A stretch of DNA of 64,000 nucleotides, from NCBI RefSeq assembly GCF_041737845.1, contig NZ_JBGSQX010000146.1, forward strand, positions 62,001 through 126,000, in the 5' to 3' direction. The stretch's first letter is position 1. Every line of letters begins with the position of its first letter. Below are positions 1 to 7,903 of this stretch, in pieces. The notes under the pieces are model-generated. The model made no database searches and was not told the DNA's origin. It was given only the letters and a program-made list of their open reading frames with translations. The stretch comes from Desulfococcus sp041737845 (GTDB lineage: Bacteria > Desulfobacterota > Desulfobacteria > Desulfobacterales > Desulfococcaceae). The translations under genes were made by a program, and so were the position numbers.

Positions 1-638
1 TTCGTCAGTTCTTCTCCCTGACCCGGGAAGTGCGGATCGACCCGTCGACCCTGCCGAAGGTGATTTCCGATGCCGTTGAAACGCGGGAGAAGGACGAATT
101 CCTTCGCATCAATTCGGCAACGGATATGCTGATGAAATGGCGCATCCGCCTCAATCGGACGATGCTGGGGAAAGCCCCCCTGTTTTCAGCCGCGACAATC
201 GTCTTCCACACCCTTCTGATCGTTCTGCCCTTCGTCATCATGGGCCACAATATCCTCCTGGACGACTATTTCGGTTTCAATTTTCCGAGTCTGTCCGAAT
301 CCACCGCCGACAACCTGACCCTGCTTTTCATCCTGCTGGGCGGGTTTTTCTTCCTGCGACGGATCCTGGTCGCCAAGGTGAGGTCCGTGACCACCTATCG
401 GGACTGGATTGCCTGGCTGGCGACGGTCTCCCCCTTCATCACCGGTTATCTGGCCTATCATCAGACCTTCGATTACGATACCCTCCTGCTGATTCATATC
501 ATCTGCGGAGAACTGATGCTCATCGCGATCCCTTTTACCAAATTGGTTCATATGCCATTCTTCCTTTTTGCCCGGTTTCTGATCAGAAACGAGCTGACGT
601 TGGGAAGCGGAACCAGAAAATGGGTGGAAACCACATAA
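1..638 (+). CDS. NarI-like membrane cytochrome b subunit of a respiratory redox complex (5' partial)
   Basis: The reading frame is open to the left edge of the window, so the N terminus is missing; about 211 residues are visible. The visible part has about four to five hydrophobic segments and membrane-associated histidines (FHTLLI, GHNILL, LIHIICGEL, KLVH) suitable for heme b ligation, as in NarI/DsrM/TmcC-type subunits. It probably exchanges electrons between the quinone pool and partner Fe-S or cytochrome subunits in the inner membrane. A ferredoxin-type protein follows after 21 bases, then a tetraheme cytochrome. The exact complex (Tmc, Hme or another) cannot be fixed because the upstream subunits are outside the window. 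Confidence 0.75.
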   Translation, partial: RQFFSLTREVRIDPSTLPKVISDAVETREKDEFLRINSATDMLMKWRIRLNRTMLGKAPLFSAATIVFHTLLIVLPFVIMGHNILLDDYFGFNFPSLSESTADNLTLLFILLGGFFFLRRILVAKVRSVTTYRDWIAWLATVSPFITGYLAYHQTFDYDTLLLIHIICGELMLIAIPFTKLVHMPFFLFARFLIRNELTLGSGTRKWVETT

Positions 639-659
639 AATACAGGATGGAGGAAAATT

Positions 660-1043
660 ATGGATCCAGTGAAACCGGTAAATCAGGACGGCATCCGGGA
701 AATGTTGAAGCAGAAGAAGAATATGGAGATCTTGCTGTCGGTCTGCGCCAGTTGCGGCATGTGCGCGGAGAGCTGTTTCCTTTATGTCAACAATGACAAG
801 GATCCGAGCTACATGCCTTCCTACAAGGCCATTCATTCCCTGGGGAAGCTGTACCGGAAGAAGGGCAAGGTCAGCCCCGCGGAATTGGAAGAAATGAAGG
901 ATCTGATCTGGAACAAATGCGTTCTCTGCATGCGCTGCTATTGTCCGGTCGGCATCAGCATCCCCAGCATGATCTCCTGGGCAAGAAGCATCTGCCGGTC
1001 CCAGGGAGTCTACAGAGAATATGATCAACCCAAGGTAGCCTAA
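660..1043 (+). CDS. HdrC-like protein with two 4Fe-4S cluster motifs
   Basis: A 127-residue soluble protein with two cysteine groups: CASCGMCAESC near residues 29-39 and CVLCMRCYCP near residues 85-94. This is the layout of HdrC-type subunits that carry electrons between a membrane cytochrome b and an HdrD-like catalytic subunit. It lies between the cytochrome b gene and a periplasmic tetraheme cytochrome, 22 bases from each, so all three are likely cotranscribed. No transmembrane segment is visible. The second group reads CxxCxxCxCP, with one residue rather than three before the final cysteine, so the second cluster may be atypical. Confidence 0.75.
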   Translation: MDPVKPVNQDGIREMLKQKKNMEILLSVCASCGMCAESCFLYVNNDKDPSYMPSYKAIHSLGKLYRKKGKVSPAELEEMKDLIWNKCVLCMRCYCPVGISIPSMISWARSICRSQGVYREYDQPKVA

Positions 1044-1065
1044 TCAGGTTTGAAGGAAGGGTATT

Positions 1066-1482
1066 ATGGACAGAATGTTGCTCAGCGCTCTTGCACTTTG
1101 GTTGATAGCGATATCCCTGCTGGGGATCGGGAAAGTCATCGGGACGTCCGAAGCGTCTCCGGACGACAGCCGGGCGGCTGCGTTCTTCCCCCATGACCGG
1201 CACATGGAGGTCGTCGATGACTGCAAGAGCTGTCATCACAGGTATGCGGACGGCGTCAACGTGCTGGAGGAGGACGAACTGGACGGCGGCGACGCCATGC
1301 GCTGCCGGGCGTGCCACAACGACGCCGCATCCATCGACGGGAGGGAGGCCTTTCACCGTCAATGTATCCAGTGCCACAGATCGCTCGAAAAGAACGGCAA
1401 CCCCAGCGGACCGAGAACCTGCGGCACATGTCACCCCAAGACTGTTTCAGGGGACCTGGCGGCTTTGATCATCCAACGATAA
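1066..1482 (+). CDS. Periplasmic tetraheme cytochrome c3-type protein
   Basis: A 138-residue protein with an N-terminal hydrophobic export segment (about residues 3-20) and four CxxCH heme-binding motifs: CKSCH, CRACH, CIQCH and CGTCH. Extra histidines, including HDRH before the first motif and HH after it, could be distal ligands. This is the composition of class III cytochromes c3, which accept periplasmic electrons from hydrogenases or formate dehydrogenases and pass them to membrane complexes. Its place directly after the cytochrome b and HdrC-like genes fits a Tmc-like route. No gene symbol is assigned because the other subunits are not seen. Confidence 0.85.
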   Translation: MDRMLLSALALWLIAISLLGIGKVIGTSEASPDDSRAAAFFPHDRHMEVVDDCKSCHHRYADGVNVLEEDELDGGDAMRCRACHNDAASIDGREAFHRQCIQCHRSLEKNGNPSGPRTCGTCHPKTVSGDLAALIIQR

Positions 1483-1512
1483 AAAAAACACATCATATAT
1501 TGGAGGCGAATC

Positions 1513-2220
1513 ATGGTTAAAGGAAAGAGAAAACCTTTTGATGAAATCAAGGGAATGATCATAGGCCACAAAAAGGTACTGAATGTCGGATGCGCCGGCT
1601 GCGTGTCGGTCTGCTATGCCGGCGGGATGAAAGAGGTCGGCATTCTCAACGATCAGCTCAATGCCTCGTTCAAACAGGCCGGGGTCGAGATCCAGATCGA
1701 CGGATACACGGTCGAGCGCCAGTGCAATCAAGACCTCCTGGCCGAATTGGACAAGATCGCACCCCAATACGACGCGATGATGTCCATGGCCTGCGGCGCC
1801 GGCTGCCAATATCTGGCGGAGCGCTTTCCCAAAATGCCGGTATATCCCGCCATCAACACCCTGTTCATCGGCGTGGACAAGGAGATCGGCATCTTCGAAG
1901 AACGCTGCCGGGCCTGCGGAAGCTGCGTTCTGGGATATACGGGCGGCATCTGCCCCGTCACCCGCTGCGCCAAAAGCCTCTTCAACGGACCCTGCGGCGG
2001 CACCAACATCACGAGCTGCGAGGTCAGCAAGGACATTCCCTGCGCCTGGTACGACATCTATATGCGCCTAAAGGAGATCGGCCAGCTCGAAAACATCATG
2101 AAGATCCGGGAGCCGATGGAATGGCAGAACACCACCCGGGGCACCTTTGTTCAAATCGGCTGTGAAGACCGCTTCGCGGAAAAAGAGAAGAAGACCGGTT
2201 TTTTCAGCCGTATCCACTGA
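1513..2220 (+). CDS. metV: MetV-like methylenetetrahydrofolate reductase C-terminal-domain protein
   Basis: A 235-residue cysteine-rich protein. The N-terminal part has VGCAGCVSVCYAGG, the middle has SMACGAGCQYLAE, and the C-terminal part has CRACGSC, GGICPVTRCAKSL and the family hallmark NGPCGG. This matches MetV, the zinc/Fe-S partner of MetF in acetogenic-type methylene-THF reductases of the Wood-Ljungdahl pathway. The gene starts 31 bases after the tetraheme cytochrome gene, with an apparent ribosome site (TTGGAGGCG), and may belong to the same operon. metF is not in the window. The link to a membrane redox complex is inference from position only. Confidence 0.8.
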   Translation: MVKGKRKPFDEIKGMIIGHKKVLNVGCAGCVSVCYAGGMKEVGILNDQLNASFKQAGVEIQIDGYTVERQCNQDLLAELDKIAPQYDAMMSMACGAGCQYLAERFPKMPVYPAINTLFIGVDKEIGIFEERCRACGSCVLGYTGGICPVTRCAKSLFNGPCGGTNITSCEVSKDIPCAWYDIYMRLKEIGQLENIMKIREPMEWQNTTRGTFVQIGCEDRFAEKEKKTGFFSRIH

Positions 2221-2245
2221 TGCGCCCGGGGTGTGATGAAATTTC

Positions 2246-2272
2246 TTGACACCTTCCGAGGAAGTGTATTAC
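2246..2272 (+). promoter_or_regulatory. Putative sigma70 promoter of the trp operon
   Basis: TTGACA at 2246-2251 is a perfect -35 box. TATTAC at 2267-2272 is a fair -10 box, but the spacer is only 15 bases. It lies just upstream of the trp leader peptide and after the metV stop codon, where a trp promoter is expected. The short spacing lowers confidence. Confidence 0.45.
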
Positions 2273-2285
2273 CGTACTGACCACT

Positions 2286-2366
2286 ATGAAAACAATAATG
2301 ATGATCGACAGCAGAAACTGGTGGTGGTGGCACATCATGAACGGTGTGCCCGGGATACCCCTGTGA
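2286..2366 (+). CDS. trpL: trp operon leader peptide (attenuator peptide)
   Basis: A 26-codon open frame from ATG 2286 to TGA 2364-2366. Codons at 2319-2330 are four consecutive TGG, encoding WWWW after Ser-Arg-Asn and before His. Tandem Trp codons in a short leader directly before trpE, followed by an intrinsic terminator, are the signature of ribosome-mediated attenuation. When charged tRNA-Trp is scarce, ribosomes should stall at these codons and favour readthrough. GTGTGCCC at 2344-2351, near the end of the peptide, can pair with GGGCACGC at 2399-2406, giving the expected 1:2 hairpin. The antiterminator (2:3) pairing was not resolved by eye. No strong ribosome site is visible. Confidence 0.85.
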   Translation: MKTIMMIDSRNWWWWHIMNGVPGIPL

Positions 2367-2432
2367 ACTGACGAATCAGAAGAAACCATCCCGACCGTGG
2401 GCACGCTGAACGCCTGCGGTCTTTTTATCTTT

Positions 2433-2465
2433 AGGGCCGTGGGAAAACGCCACGGCCCTTTTTTT
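2433..2465 (+). terminator. trp attenuator terminator hairpin
   Basis: AGGGCCGTGG (2433-2442) pairs perfectly with CCACGGCCCT (2450-2459) across a 7-base loop, followed by a T run to 2465. It ends 28 bases before the trpE start, so it must be bypassed for trpE to be transcribed. With the leader peptide upstream, it is the 3:4 hairpin of a classical attenuator. Confidence 0.88.
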
Positions 2466-2493
2466 GTCTTGTGCGCCAGAAAGGACGGATCCC

Positions 2494-3990
2494 ATGCTGA
2501 TCAACCGATTCCCCGACAAGGCCGCGTTTCTTGAACTTGCGGGTCGCCACAATGTCATCCCCGTTTGCGCCGAGATCCTTGCCGATACGGAAACCCCCGT
2601 TTCCCTTCTGAAAAAGATATACCCCGGAAAAGGCCCCGCCTTTCTGTTCGAAAGCGTTGAGGGCGGGGAGCGGTGGGGTCGGTACAGTTTTCTCAGCGCC
2701 TCTGCCCGGGCCCAGATTCGGGTCTACGCCGACAGGGTTACGGTAGAGACGGACGGCGGTACTGAAGCGATTGTCCATGGGGGCGACCCGCTGGCGGTTC
2801 TGCGGGCGTTCATGAAAAAATATCGGCCCGCATATATCCCGGAGCTTCCCCGGTTCTGGGGCGGCATGGTCGGGTACCTGGGATACGAGATGGTCTCGTT
2901 TTTCGAAAAGATACCCAACCTCCTTGCCGACCGTCAACCTCTCGCCCACTTCATCATCCCGGAGAGGCTCATCATCTTCGACAATATCCGCCACACCCTC
3001 CTCGGGGTCGTGGTTGCGTTCACTGAAGACGCCGAGATGCCGGAAGACGTTTACCTCGCGGCGGCCGGGCGCCTGGCACTGCTGCTGTCCGAAACCGCGG
3101 CGTGCCTTACGGAAGCGCCGGCGGGCCGCGGCGGCGATTTCAACCTGACCCCCCGCCTGGACCACGACGCCTTCCGCGACATGGTGGGGAAGACCAAGGC
3201 CTATATCCGCGAGGGCGACATTATTCAGGCCGTCATCAGCCAGTCGTTTACATGCGACGCCTCCCCGGACCTGTGGACCCTCTATCGGGCCCAGCGGTTC
3301 ATCAACCCCTCCCCCTACCTTTATTTCCTCCATCTGGATGACACGGCCCTGGTCGGATCCTCTCCGGAGACCATGGTCCGTCTGGAGAACGGCGTGGCCT
3401 CCTTAAGGCCCATTGCCGGAACGCGCCCCAGGGGCGAAACCGAGCAGGAGGACCGATTCCTGGCGGACGACCTTCTCCGGGATGAAAAGGAGCGGGCCGA
3501 GCACCTCATGCTCGTGGATCTGGGGCGGAACGATCTGGGCCGCGTGGCGGAGGTCGGCTCGGTCCAGGTGACCGACCTGATGGTGGTGGAGCGCTATTCC
3601 CATGTCATGCATCTCGTTTCCAATATCTGCTGCGATCTCAAACCGGAATTCGACGCATGGGACCTCCTGCGCGCGACCTTTCCGGCCGGCACCCTCTCGG
3701 GCGCCCCCAAGGTCCGCGCCATGGAGATCATTTCCGAACTGGAAAAAGAGGCCAGAGGCCCTTACGGCGGCGCCGTCGGTTACGTCTCCTTCAGCGGAAA
3801 CATGGACATGGCCATCACGATCCGGACGGCCTGCGTCCAGAACGGCCGGCTGACGGTGAGGGCCGGCGCGGGGATCGTGGCGGATTCCGATCCTGAAAAA
3901 GAGCGGATGGAAACCGTGAACAAGGCCAAGGCGATTCAGCGGGCGCTGGAACTGGTGCACGGCGCGGGCCTGCAGGCCGTTAACGATTAG
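2494..3990 (+). CDS. trpE: Anthranilate synthase component I
   Basis: TrpE converts chorismate plus ammonia or glutamine to anthranilate, the first step of tryptophan synthesis. The 498-residue product shows the LFES tryptophan-feedback motif (FLFESVEGG) near residue 50, the chorismate-binding core (GDIIQAVISQSF, SPETMVRLENG, PIAGTRPRG, LVDLGRNDLG, GTLSGAPKVRAME) and the C-terminal GAGIVADSDPEKE. ATG 2494 is preceded by AGGACGG and gives the usual family start; an upstream in-frame TTG at 2464 falls in the terminator T run and is rejected. It is the first structural gene of trpEGDCF and is controlled by the leader attenuator. Confidence 0.97.
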   Translation: MLINRFPDKAAFLELAGRHNVIPVCAEILADTETPVSLLKKIYPGKGPAFLFESVEGGERWGRYSFLSASARAQIRVYADRVTVETDGGTEAIVHGGDPLAVLRAFMKKYRPAYIPELPRFWGGMVGYLGYEMVSFFEKIPNLLADRQPLAHFIIPERLIIFDNIRHTLLGVVVAFTEDAEMPEDVYLAAAGRLALLLSETAACLTEAPAGRGGDFNLTPRLDHDAFRDMVGKTKAYIREGDIIQAVISQSFTCDASPDLWTLYRAQRFINPSPYLYFLHLDDTALVGSSPETMVRLENGVASLRPIAGTRPRGETEQEDRFLADDLLRDEKERAEHLMLVDLGRNDLGRVAEVGSVQVTDLMVVERYSHVMHLVSNICCDLKPEFDAWDLLRATFPAGTLSGAPKVRAMEIISELEKEARGPYGGAVGYVSFSGNMDMAITIRTACVQNGRLTVRAGAGIVADSDPEKERMETVNKAKAIQRALELVHGAGLQAVND

Positions 3991-4002
3991 GAGGGACGAT
4001 TC

Positions 4003-4617
4003 ATGCTCATTATGATCGACAATTACGATTCGTTTACCTACAACCTGGTTCAGTATCTGGAAGGGCTGGGGACGACGGTCAGGGTGTTCCGGAACGATCA
4101 GGTGACGCTGGATGAAATCCGGCGGCTTGCTCCCGACGGCATCGTCATCTCCCCGGGGCCGGGCCGCCCCAGCGCCGCGGGCGTATCCATGGCCGTCATC
4201 CGCGCCCTGTCGGGGATCGTCCCGATCCTCGGGGTATGCCTGGGGCATCAGGCCATCGCCGAAGCGATGGGCGGCGATGTCGTATCGGCCAAACGGCTGA
4301 TGCACGGGAAAACCTCGACCGTCACGGCCGACGGCAAAATGCTCTACCAGGGGATCACCCAGCCGTTTCAGGCCATGCGCTATCACTCCCTGGCCGTGCG
4401 CCGGGAGACGCTTCCCGATTGCCTGATCGTCACCTCCGAATCCGAAGACGGGGAAATCATGGGGATCCGGCATCGCGAGCATCCCACCGAAGGCATCCAG
4501 TTTCATCCGGAATCGATCATGACGCCCGTCGGCAAACGGCTGCTCAGGAATTTCCTTCAATTTGCGGTCAGCAGCATGACAGACACAGCGAAGAGAGAAC
4601 CCAAAAACAAGAAATGA
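4003..4617 (+). CDS. trpG: Anthranilate synthase component II (glutamine amidotransferase)
   Basis: A 204-residue class I glutamine amidotransferase that supplies ammonia to TrpE. Visible motifs are the N-terminal MIDNYDSFTYNLVQYL, the oxyanion region SPGPGRPSAAG, the nucleophile motif LGVCLGHQAI with the catalytic Cys, and the His/Glu motif EGIQFHPES near the C terminus. It starts 12 bases after trpE, preceded by AGGAGGG. Length and order match standalone TrpG. PabA function in folate synthesis is possible as a second role, since such proteins are often shared. Confidence 0.95.
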   Translation: MLIMIDNYDSFTYNLVQYLEGLGTTVRVFRNDQVTLDEIRRLAPDGIVISPGPGRPSAAGVSMAVIRALSGIVPILGVCLGHQAIAEAMGGDVVSAKRLMHGKTSTVTADGKMLYQGITQPFQAMRYHSLAVRRETLPDCLIVTSESEDGEIMGIRHREHPTEGIQFHPESIMTPVGKRLLRNFLQFAVSSMTDTAKREPKNKK

Positions 4618-4636
4618 CTTCCATCAGGAGGAGACC

Positions 4637-5653
4637 ATGTTTCGAGAACGCCTCAAGAAAATCATCCATAGAGAGAACCTGAGCGAGTCGGAGATGTCCT
4701 CCATGATCACCGAGATCCTCTCGGGAAACGCAACCAATGCCCAGATCGGGGCCTTCATGGCGGCCCTGGCCACCAAGGGGGAAACCTTCGAGGAGGTGGC
4801 CGGCGCGGCCGGCGCCATGCGGCGGAAAGCCCACCGGATTCAGACCGCGGGAGGCATGGTGGTGGATACGGTCGGCACCGGCGGCGACGGCATGAACACC
4901 TTCAACATCTCGACGACCGCGGCCTTTGTGGTGGCGGGATGCGGCGTGACCGTCGCCAAGCACGGGAACCGCGCCGTGTCCAGCAAGTGCGGGAGTGCCG
5001 ATGTCCTGGAGTCGCTCGGGGTCAAGCTGGACACCGATCCCGAGATCGTCGAGGAGGCGGTGCGGGAGATCGGCATCGGCTTTCTGTTCGCGCCGCTCTA
5101 TCACAGCGCCATGCGACACGCCGCCCCCGCGCGCAAGGAGGTGGGCATCCGGAGCATCTTCAACATGCTGGGGCCGCTCACCAACCCGGCCGGGGCCAAC
5201 TGCCAGCTCATCGGTGTTTATGCCCCCGAGCTGACGGAGATGTTCGCCCATGTCCTGAAACTGCTCGGGGCGAAACAGGCGATGGTGGTCCACGGCCATG
5301 ACGGGCTCGACGAGATTTCCGTGTGCGCGCCCACCCGCGTTTCGGAGCTCCGGGACGGCCTCATCCGGACCTATGACATCACCCCAGAGCAGGTCTTTGG
5401 ACGTGCCTACGCCCCGGAAGAGCTGATAGGGGGAGGTCCGGAGGAGAACGCCGCGATCCTCCGGAGGGTCCTCGCGGGGGAGCGGGGGGCGAAACGGGAC
5501 GTGGTGGTGCTCAACGCCGGCGCAGCCCTCACCATCGCCCGGAAGGCCGCGGATCTCCGGGAAGGCGCCGCCAGGGCCGAGGCCGCCATCGACAGCGGGC
5601 GGGCCGCCCAGAAGCTGGATGCCCTTGTCCGCTACACGCAGGAGAACGGCTGA
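4637..5653 (+). CDS. trpD: Anthranilate phosphoribosyltransferase
   Basis: TrpD transfers phosphoribose from PRPP to anthranilate. The 338-residue protein has the PRPP-binding motif VDTVGTGGDG with the following NISTTAAFV, the KHGNRAVSSKCGSADVLE segment, HSAMRHAAPARKEVGIRSIFNMLGPLTNPA, and VVHGHDGLDE. Full length for the family. GGAGGAG precedes the ATG. It is the unfused form of TrpD and its stop codon overlaps the trpC start (ATG within TGATGG), implying translational coupling. Confidence 0.96.
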   Translation: MFRERLKKIIHRENLSESEMSSMITEILSGNATNAQIGAFMAALATKGETFEEVAGAAGAMRRKAHRIQTAGGMVVDTVGTGGDGMNTFNISTTAAFVVAGCGVTVAKHGNRAVSSKCGSADVLESLGVKLDTDPEIVEEAVREIGIGFLFAPLYHSAMRHAAPARKEVGIRSIFNMLGPLTNPAGANCQLIGVYAPELTEMFAHVLKLLGAKQAMVVHGHDGLDEISVCAPTRVSELRDGLIRTYDITPEQVFGRAYAPEELIGGGPEENAAILRRVLAGERGAKRDVVVLNAGAALTIARKAADLREGAARAEAAIDSGRAAQKLDALVRYTQENG

Positions 5654-6444
5654 TGGCTCCCGACATCCTCGAGGCCATCGTCCGGCAAAAGAAGACGGAG
5701 GTCGCCATGGCCCGGGAAAGCGTATCCGAAGCCCTGCTTCGCCGGCGGGCCGAAGCGCCCCGGGACCGGCGCCCTTTTGCCGCGGCCCTCGCCTCGCCGG
5801 GGCCTTCCGGCGTCAACATCATCGCGGAAATCAAGCGGGCCTCCCCTTCAAAGGGCTCCATCCGTCCCGATCTGGACCCGGCCGTTTATGCGCGCCTTTA
5901 CGAGGAAGGCGGCGCAGACGCCCTCTCCGTCCTGACCGACACCGCCTTTTTTCAGGGGAGCGCAGACGATCTGAGCGCCGCACGGTCGGCCGTCCGGTTG
6001 CCGGTGTTGAGAAAGGATTTCATCATCAGTCCATACCAGATCCTCGAATCGGCGGCCATGGGCGCCGATGCCATCCTGCTCATCGTCCGCATCCTCGCCC
6101 CCTCCCAGCTTCGTGACTACCTCGTCCTGGCCGGGGACGTCGGGCTGGATGTCCTGGTGGAGGTCCATTCGGAGGCCGAGCTGGACGCCGCGGTCCAGGC
6201 GGAGGCAGCACTCATCGGCATCAACAACCGGAACCTTCGGACCTTCGACACCGATGTCGGAAGGGCATCGCGGATGGCGGGCCTGTTTCAGCCGCCAAGG
6301 GTGGCCGTCGCCGAAAGCGGCATCCAGAGCCGCAGCGACATCGAGGCGCTCGCCGCCGCGGGCATTTTCAATTTCCTGATCGGCGAGAGCATCGTCCGGT
6401 CGGAGGATCCGTCGCGGTTCATCCGGTCCCTGAAAGGATATTGA
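5653..6444 (+). CDS. trpC: Indole-3-glycerol phosphate synthase
   Basis: A 263-residue TIM-barrel enzyme that closes the indole ring from CdRP. Motifs include IIAEIKRASPSKGSI (catalytic Lys), ALSVLTDTAFFQGS, VLRKDFIISPYQI (second catalytic Lys), GADAILLIVRIL, LVEVHSEAEL, IGINNRNLRTF and AESGIQSRSDI. It overlaps trpD by one base and runs into trpF, so the set is tightly coupled. The protein is monofunctional; trpF is a separate gene. Confidence 0.96.
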   Translation: MAPDILEAIVRQKKTEVAMARESVSEALLRRRAEAPRDRRPFAAALASPGPSGVNIIAEIKRASPSKGSIRPDLDPAVYARLYEEGGADALSVLTDTAFFQGSADDLSAARSAVRLPVLRKDFIISPYQILESAAMGADAILLIVRILAPSQLRDYLVLAGDVGLDVLVEVHSEAELDAAVQAEAALIGINNRNLRTFDTDVGRASRMAGLFQPPRVAVAESGIQSRSDIEALAAAGIFNFLIGESIVRSEDPSRFIRSLKGY

Positions 6445-6449
6445 TCCCC

Positions 6450-7121
6450 GTGGCCCACCCGCCCTTCCCCACCCCGCAGGTCAAGGTCTGCGGCCTGACG
6501 GACGTGGACCAGGCCGTCGCCGTGGCGCGATTGGGCGTCCATGCCATCGGCTGCGTATTCTTTCCCAAAAGCCCCCGGCACCTGACCCGGGCAAAGGCCC
6601 GGGCCATCTGCGCGGCCCTCCCCGCCTCCGTCAGGCGGGTGGGCGTATTTGTCGATGAGGCCTTTGAGAGCATCATGGGCACTGTGCATGCCTGTGGCCT
6701 CGATGCGGTTCAGCTCCACGGCCACGAGCCGCCGGAGCTGGTCCTGCGGCTCCGGGGGGAAGGCCTGATCGTGATCAAGGCCCTGTTTCTCCGAAGAGCC
6801 CCCGGTCTTGCCGATGCCGATGCCTACCGGCCGTCCGCGTTTCTCGTGGAATGCGGCGCCGGAAAACTGCCCGGCGGAAACGCGGAGGCGTGGGCGTGGG
6901 CCGAGGCCAGGTCTCTGGGCGATCGTCGCCCGCTGGTTCTGGCGGGGGGGCTCGGGCCGGAAAACGTGCTTCAAGCCGTCGAGCAGGCCCAGCCGGATGC
7001 CGTCGACCTGAGCTCCGGGGTGGAGGCATCCCCGGGCACCAAGGACCTCAAGAAGGTCGCAGCGCTGATGGCGGCGGTGAGGCGATGCCGGATGGAGAGG
7101 GCGCCGCGGACGATTTTTTAG
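6450..7121 (+). CDS. trpF: Phosphoribosylanthranilate isomerase
   Basis: A TIM-barrel enzyme of about 223 residues that isomerises PRA to CdRP. Motifs are VKVCGLTDVDQA (catalytic Cys), GCVFFPKSPRHL, VGVFVDE, VQLHGHEPPELV, and LAGGLGPENV followed by VDLSSGVEASPGTKD with the catalytic Asp. The start is uncertain: GTG 6450 is chosen, while TTG 6441 is in frame and would overlap the trpC stop. A C-terminal tail of about 20 residues follows the last motif. It is the last trp gene here; trpB and trpA do not follow. Confidence 0.93.
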   Translation: MAHPPFPTPQVKVCGLTDVDQAVAVARLGVHAIGCVFFPKSPRHLTRAKARAICAALPASVRRVGVFVDEAFESIMGTVHACGLDAVQLHGHEPPELVLRLRGEGLIVIKALFLRRAPGLADADAYRPSAFLVECGAGKLPGGNAEAWAWAEARSLGDRRPLVLAGGLGPENVLQAVEQAQPDAVDLSSGVEASPGTKDLKKVAALMAAVRRCRMERAPRTIF

Positions 7122-7168
7122 GGGTATCCCCGTCCACCACAACAGATTCCAGGTAAAGGAGCCATGCG

Positions 7169-7822
7169 ATGAAAATCAAATCCCCCAGCCACGAAATCCT
7201 CTACATGCCGGACGGCGAGGCCATTTTGAAGAATATCGAACTGGCCGGCCGGACCTGCTACAAAAGTGAAGACAAAATCACGCCCGACTCCGCGGCCGCG
7301 TTCATCCGGCGCATTACCCGATCCGGCCACCATTCCGTGATCGAGCACATGAACATCACCGTGAGATTCATCTGCGATCGTGGCGTCAGCCATGAGCTGG
7401 TGCGTCATCGACTGGCCGCCTACAGCCAGGAATCGACCCGGTATGCCAACTATGCCCATGACAAATTCGGCAATGAGATTACCGTGATCCGGCCGTTTTT
7501 CTGGGCCGAGGATTCCCCGGCGTATCAAGACTGGCTGTCGGCCATGGCCCACGCCGAACAGATCTACCTCAAACTCATCCGGGAGGGAGCGAGCCCTCAG
7601 GAGGCGCGAAGCGTTCTGCCCAACAGCCTCAAGACCGAAGTGGTCATGACGGCCAATTTAAGGGAATGGAAACATGTGCTCAATCTGAGGTGCTCCAGGG
7701 CCGCCCACCCCCAGATTCGAGAAATTATGTTGCCTCTTCTTGCGGATTTGCATAAAAGGGTGCCGGTCGTATTCGAACAGGAATACGAAAAATATGGCAA
7801 CAACGAAACACCGGCAGGTTGA
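7169..7822 (+). CDS. thyX: Flavin-dependent thymidylate synthase
   Basis: ThyX makes dTMP from dUMP using methylene-THF, FAD and NAD(P)H, replacing ThyA. The 217-residue protein contains the diagnostic RHRx7S motif as RHRLAAYSQES, the FAD/nucleotide segment GHHSVIEH, and C-terminal LRCSRAAHPQIRE. AAGGAG lies seven bases before ATG 7169. The gene follows trpF by 47 bases in the same direction and may be cotranscribed, which is unusual but has no obvious metabolic meaning. Confidence 0.95.
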   Translation: MKIKSPSHEILYMPDGEAILKNIELAGRTCYKSEDKITPDSAAAFIRRITRSGHHSVIEHMNITVRFICDRGVSHELVRHRLAAYSQESTRYANYAHDKFGNEITVIRPFFWAEDSPAYQDWLSAMAHAEQIYLKLIREGASPQEARSVLPNSLKTEVVMTANLREWKHVLNLRCSRAAHPQIREIMLPLLADLHKRVPVVFEQEYEKYGNNETPAG

Positions 7823-7903
7823 TCCGCCCCCGGGCTGCGACGGAGAATCCCCGCAGGCCCGGCGCAGGCGGCCATCAGCGATCCCTGGAAAGCGAGCTGC
7901 TAA

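Noticed and set aside
2464..2493. TTG 2464 as the trpE start
   Set aside because: It falls in the T run of the attenuator terminator and lacks a ribosome site; ATG 2494 has AGGACGG upstream and matches the family start.
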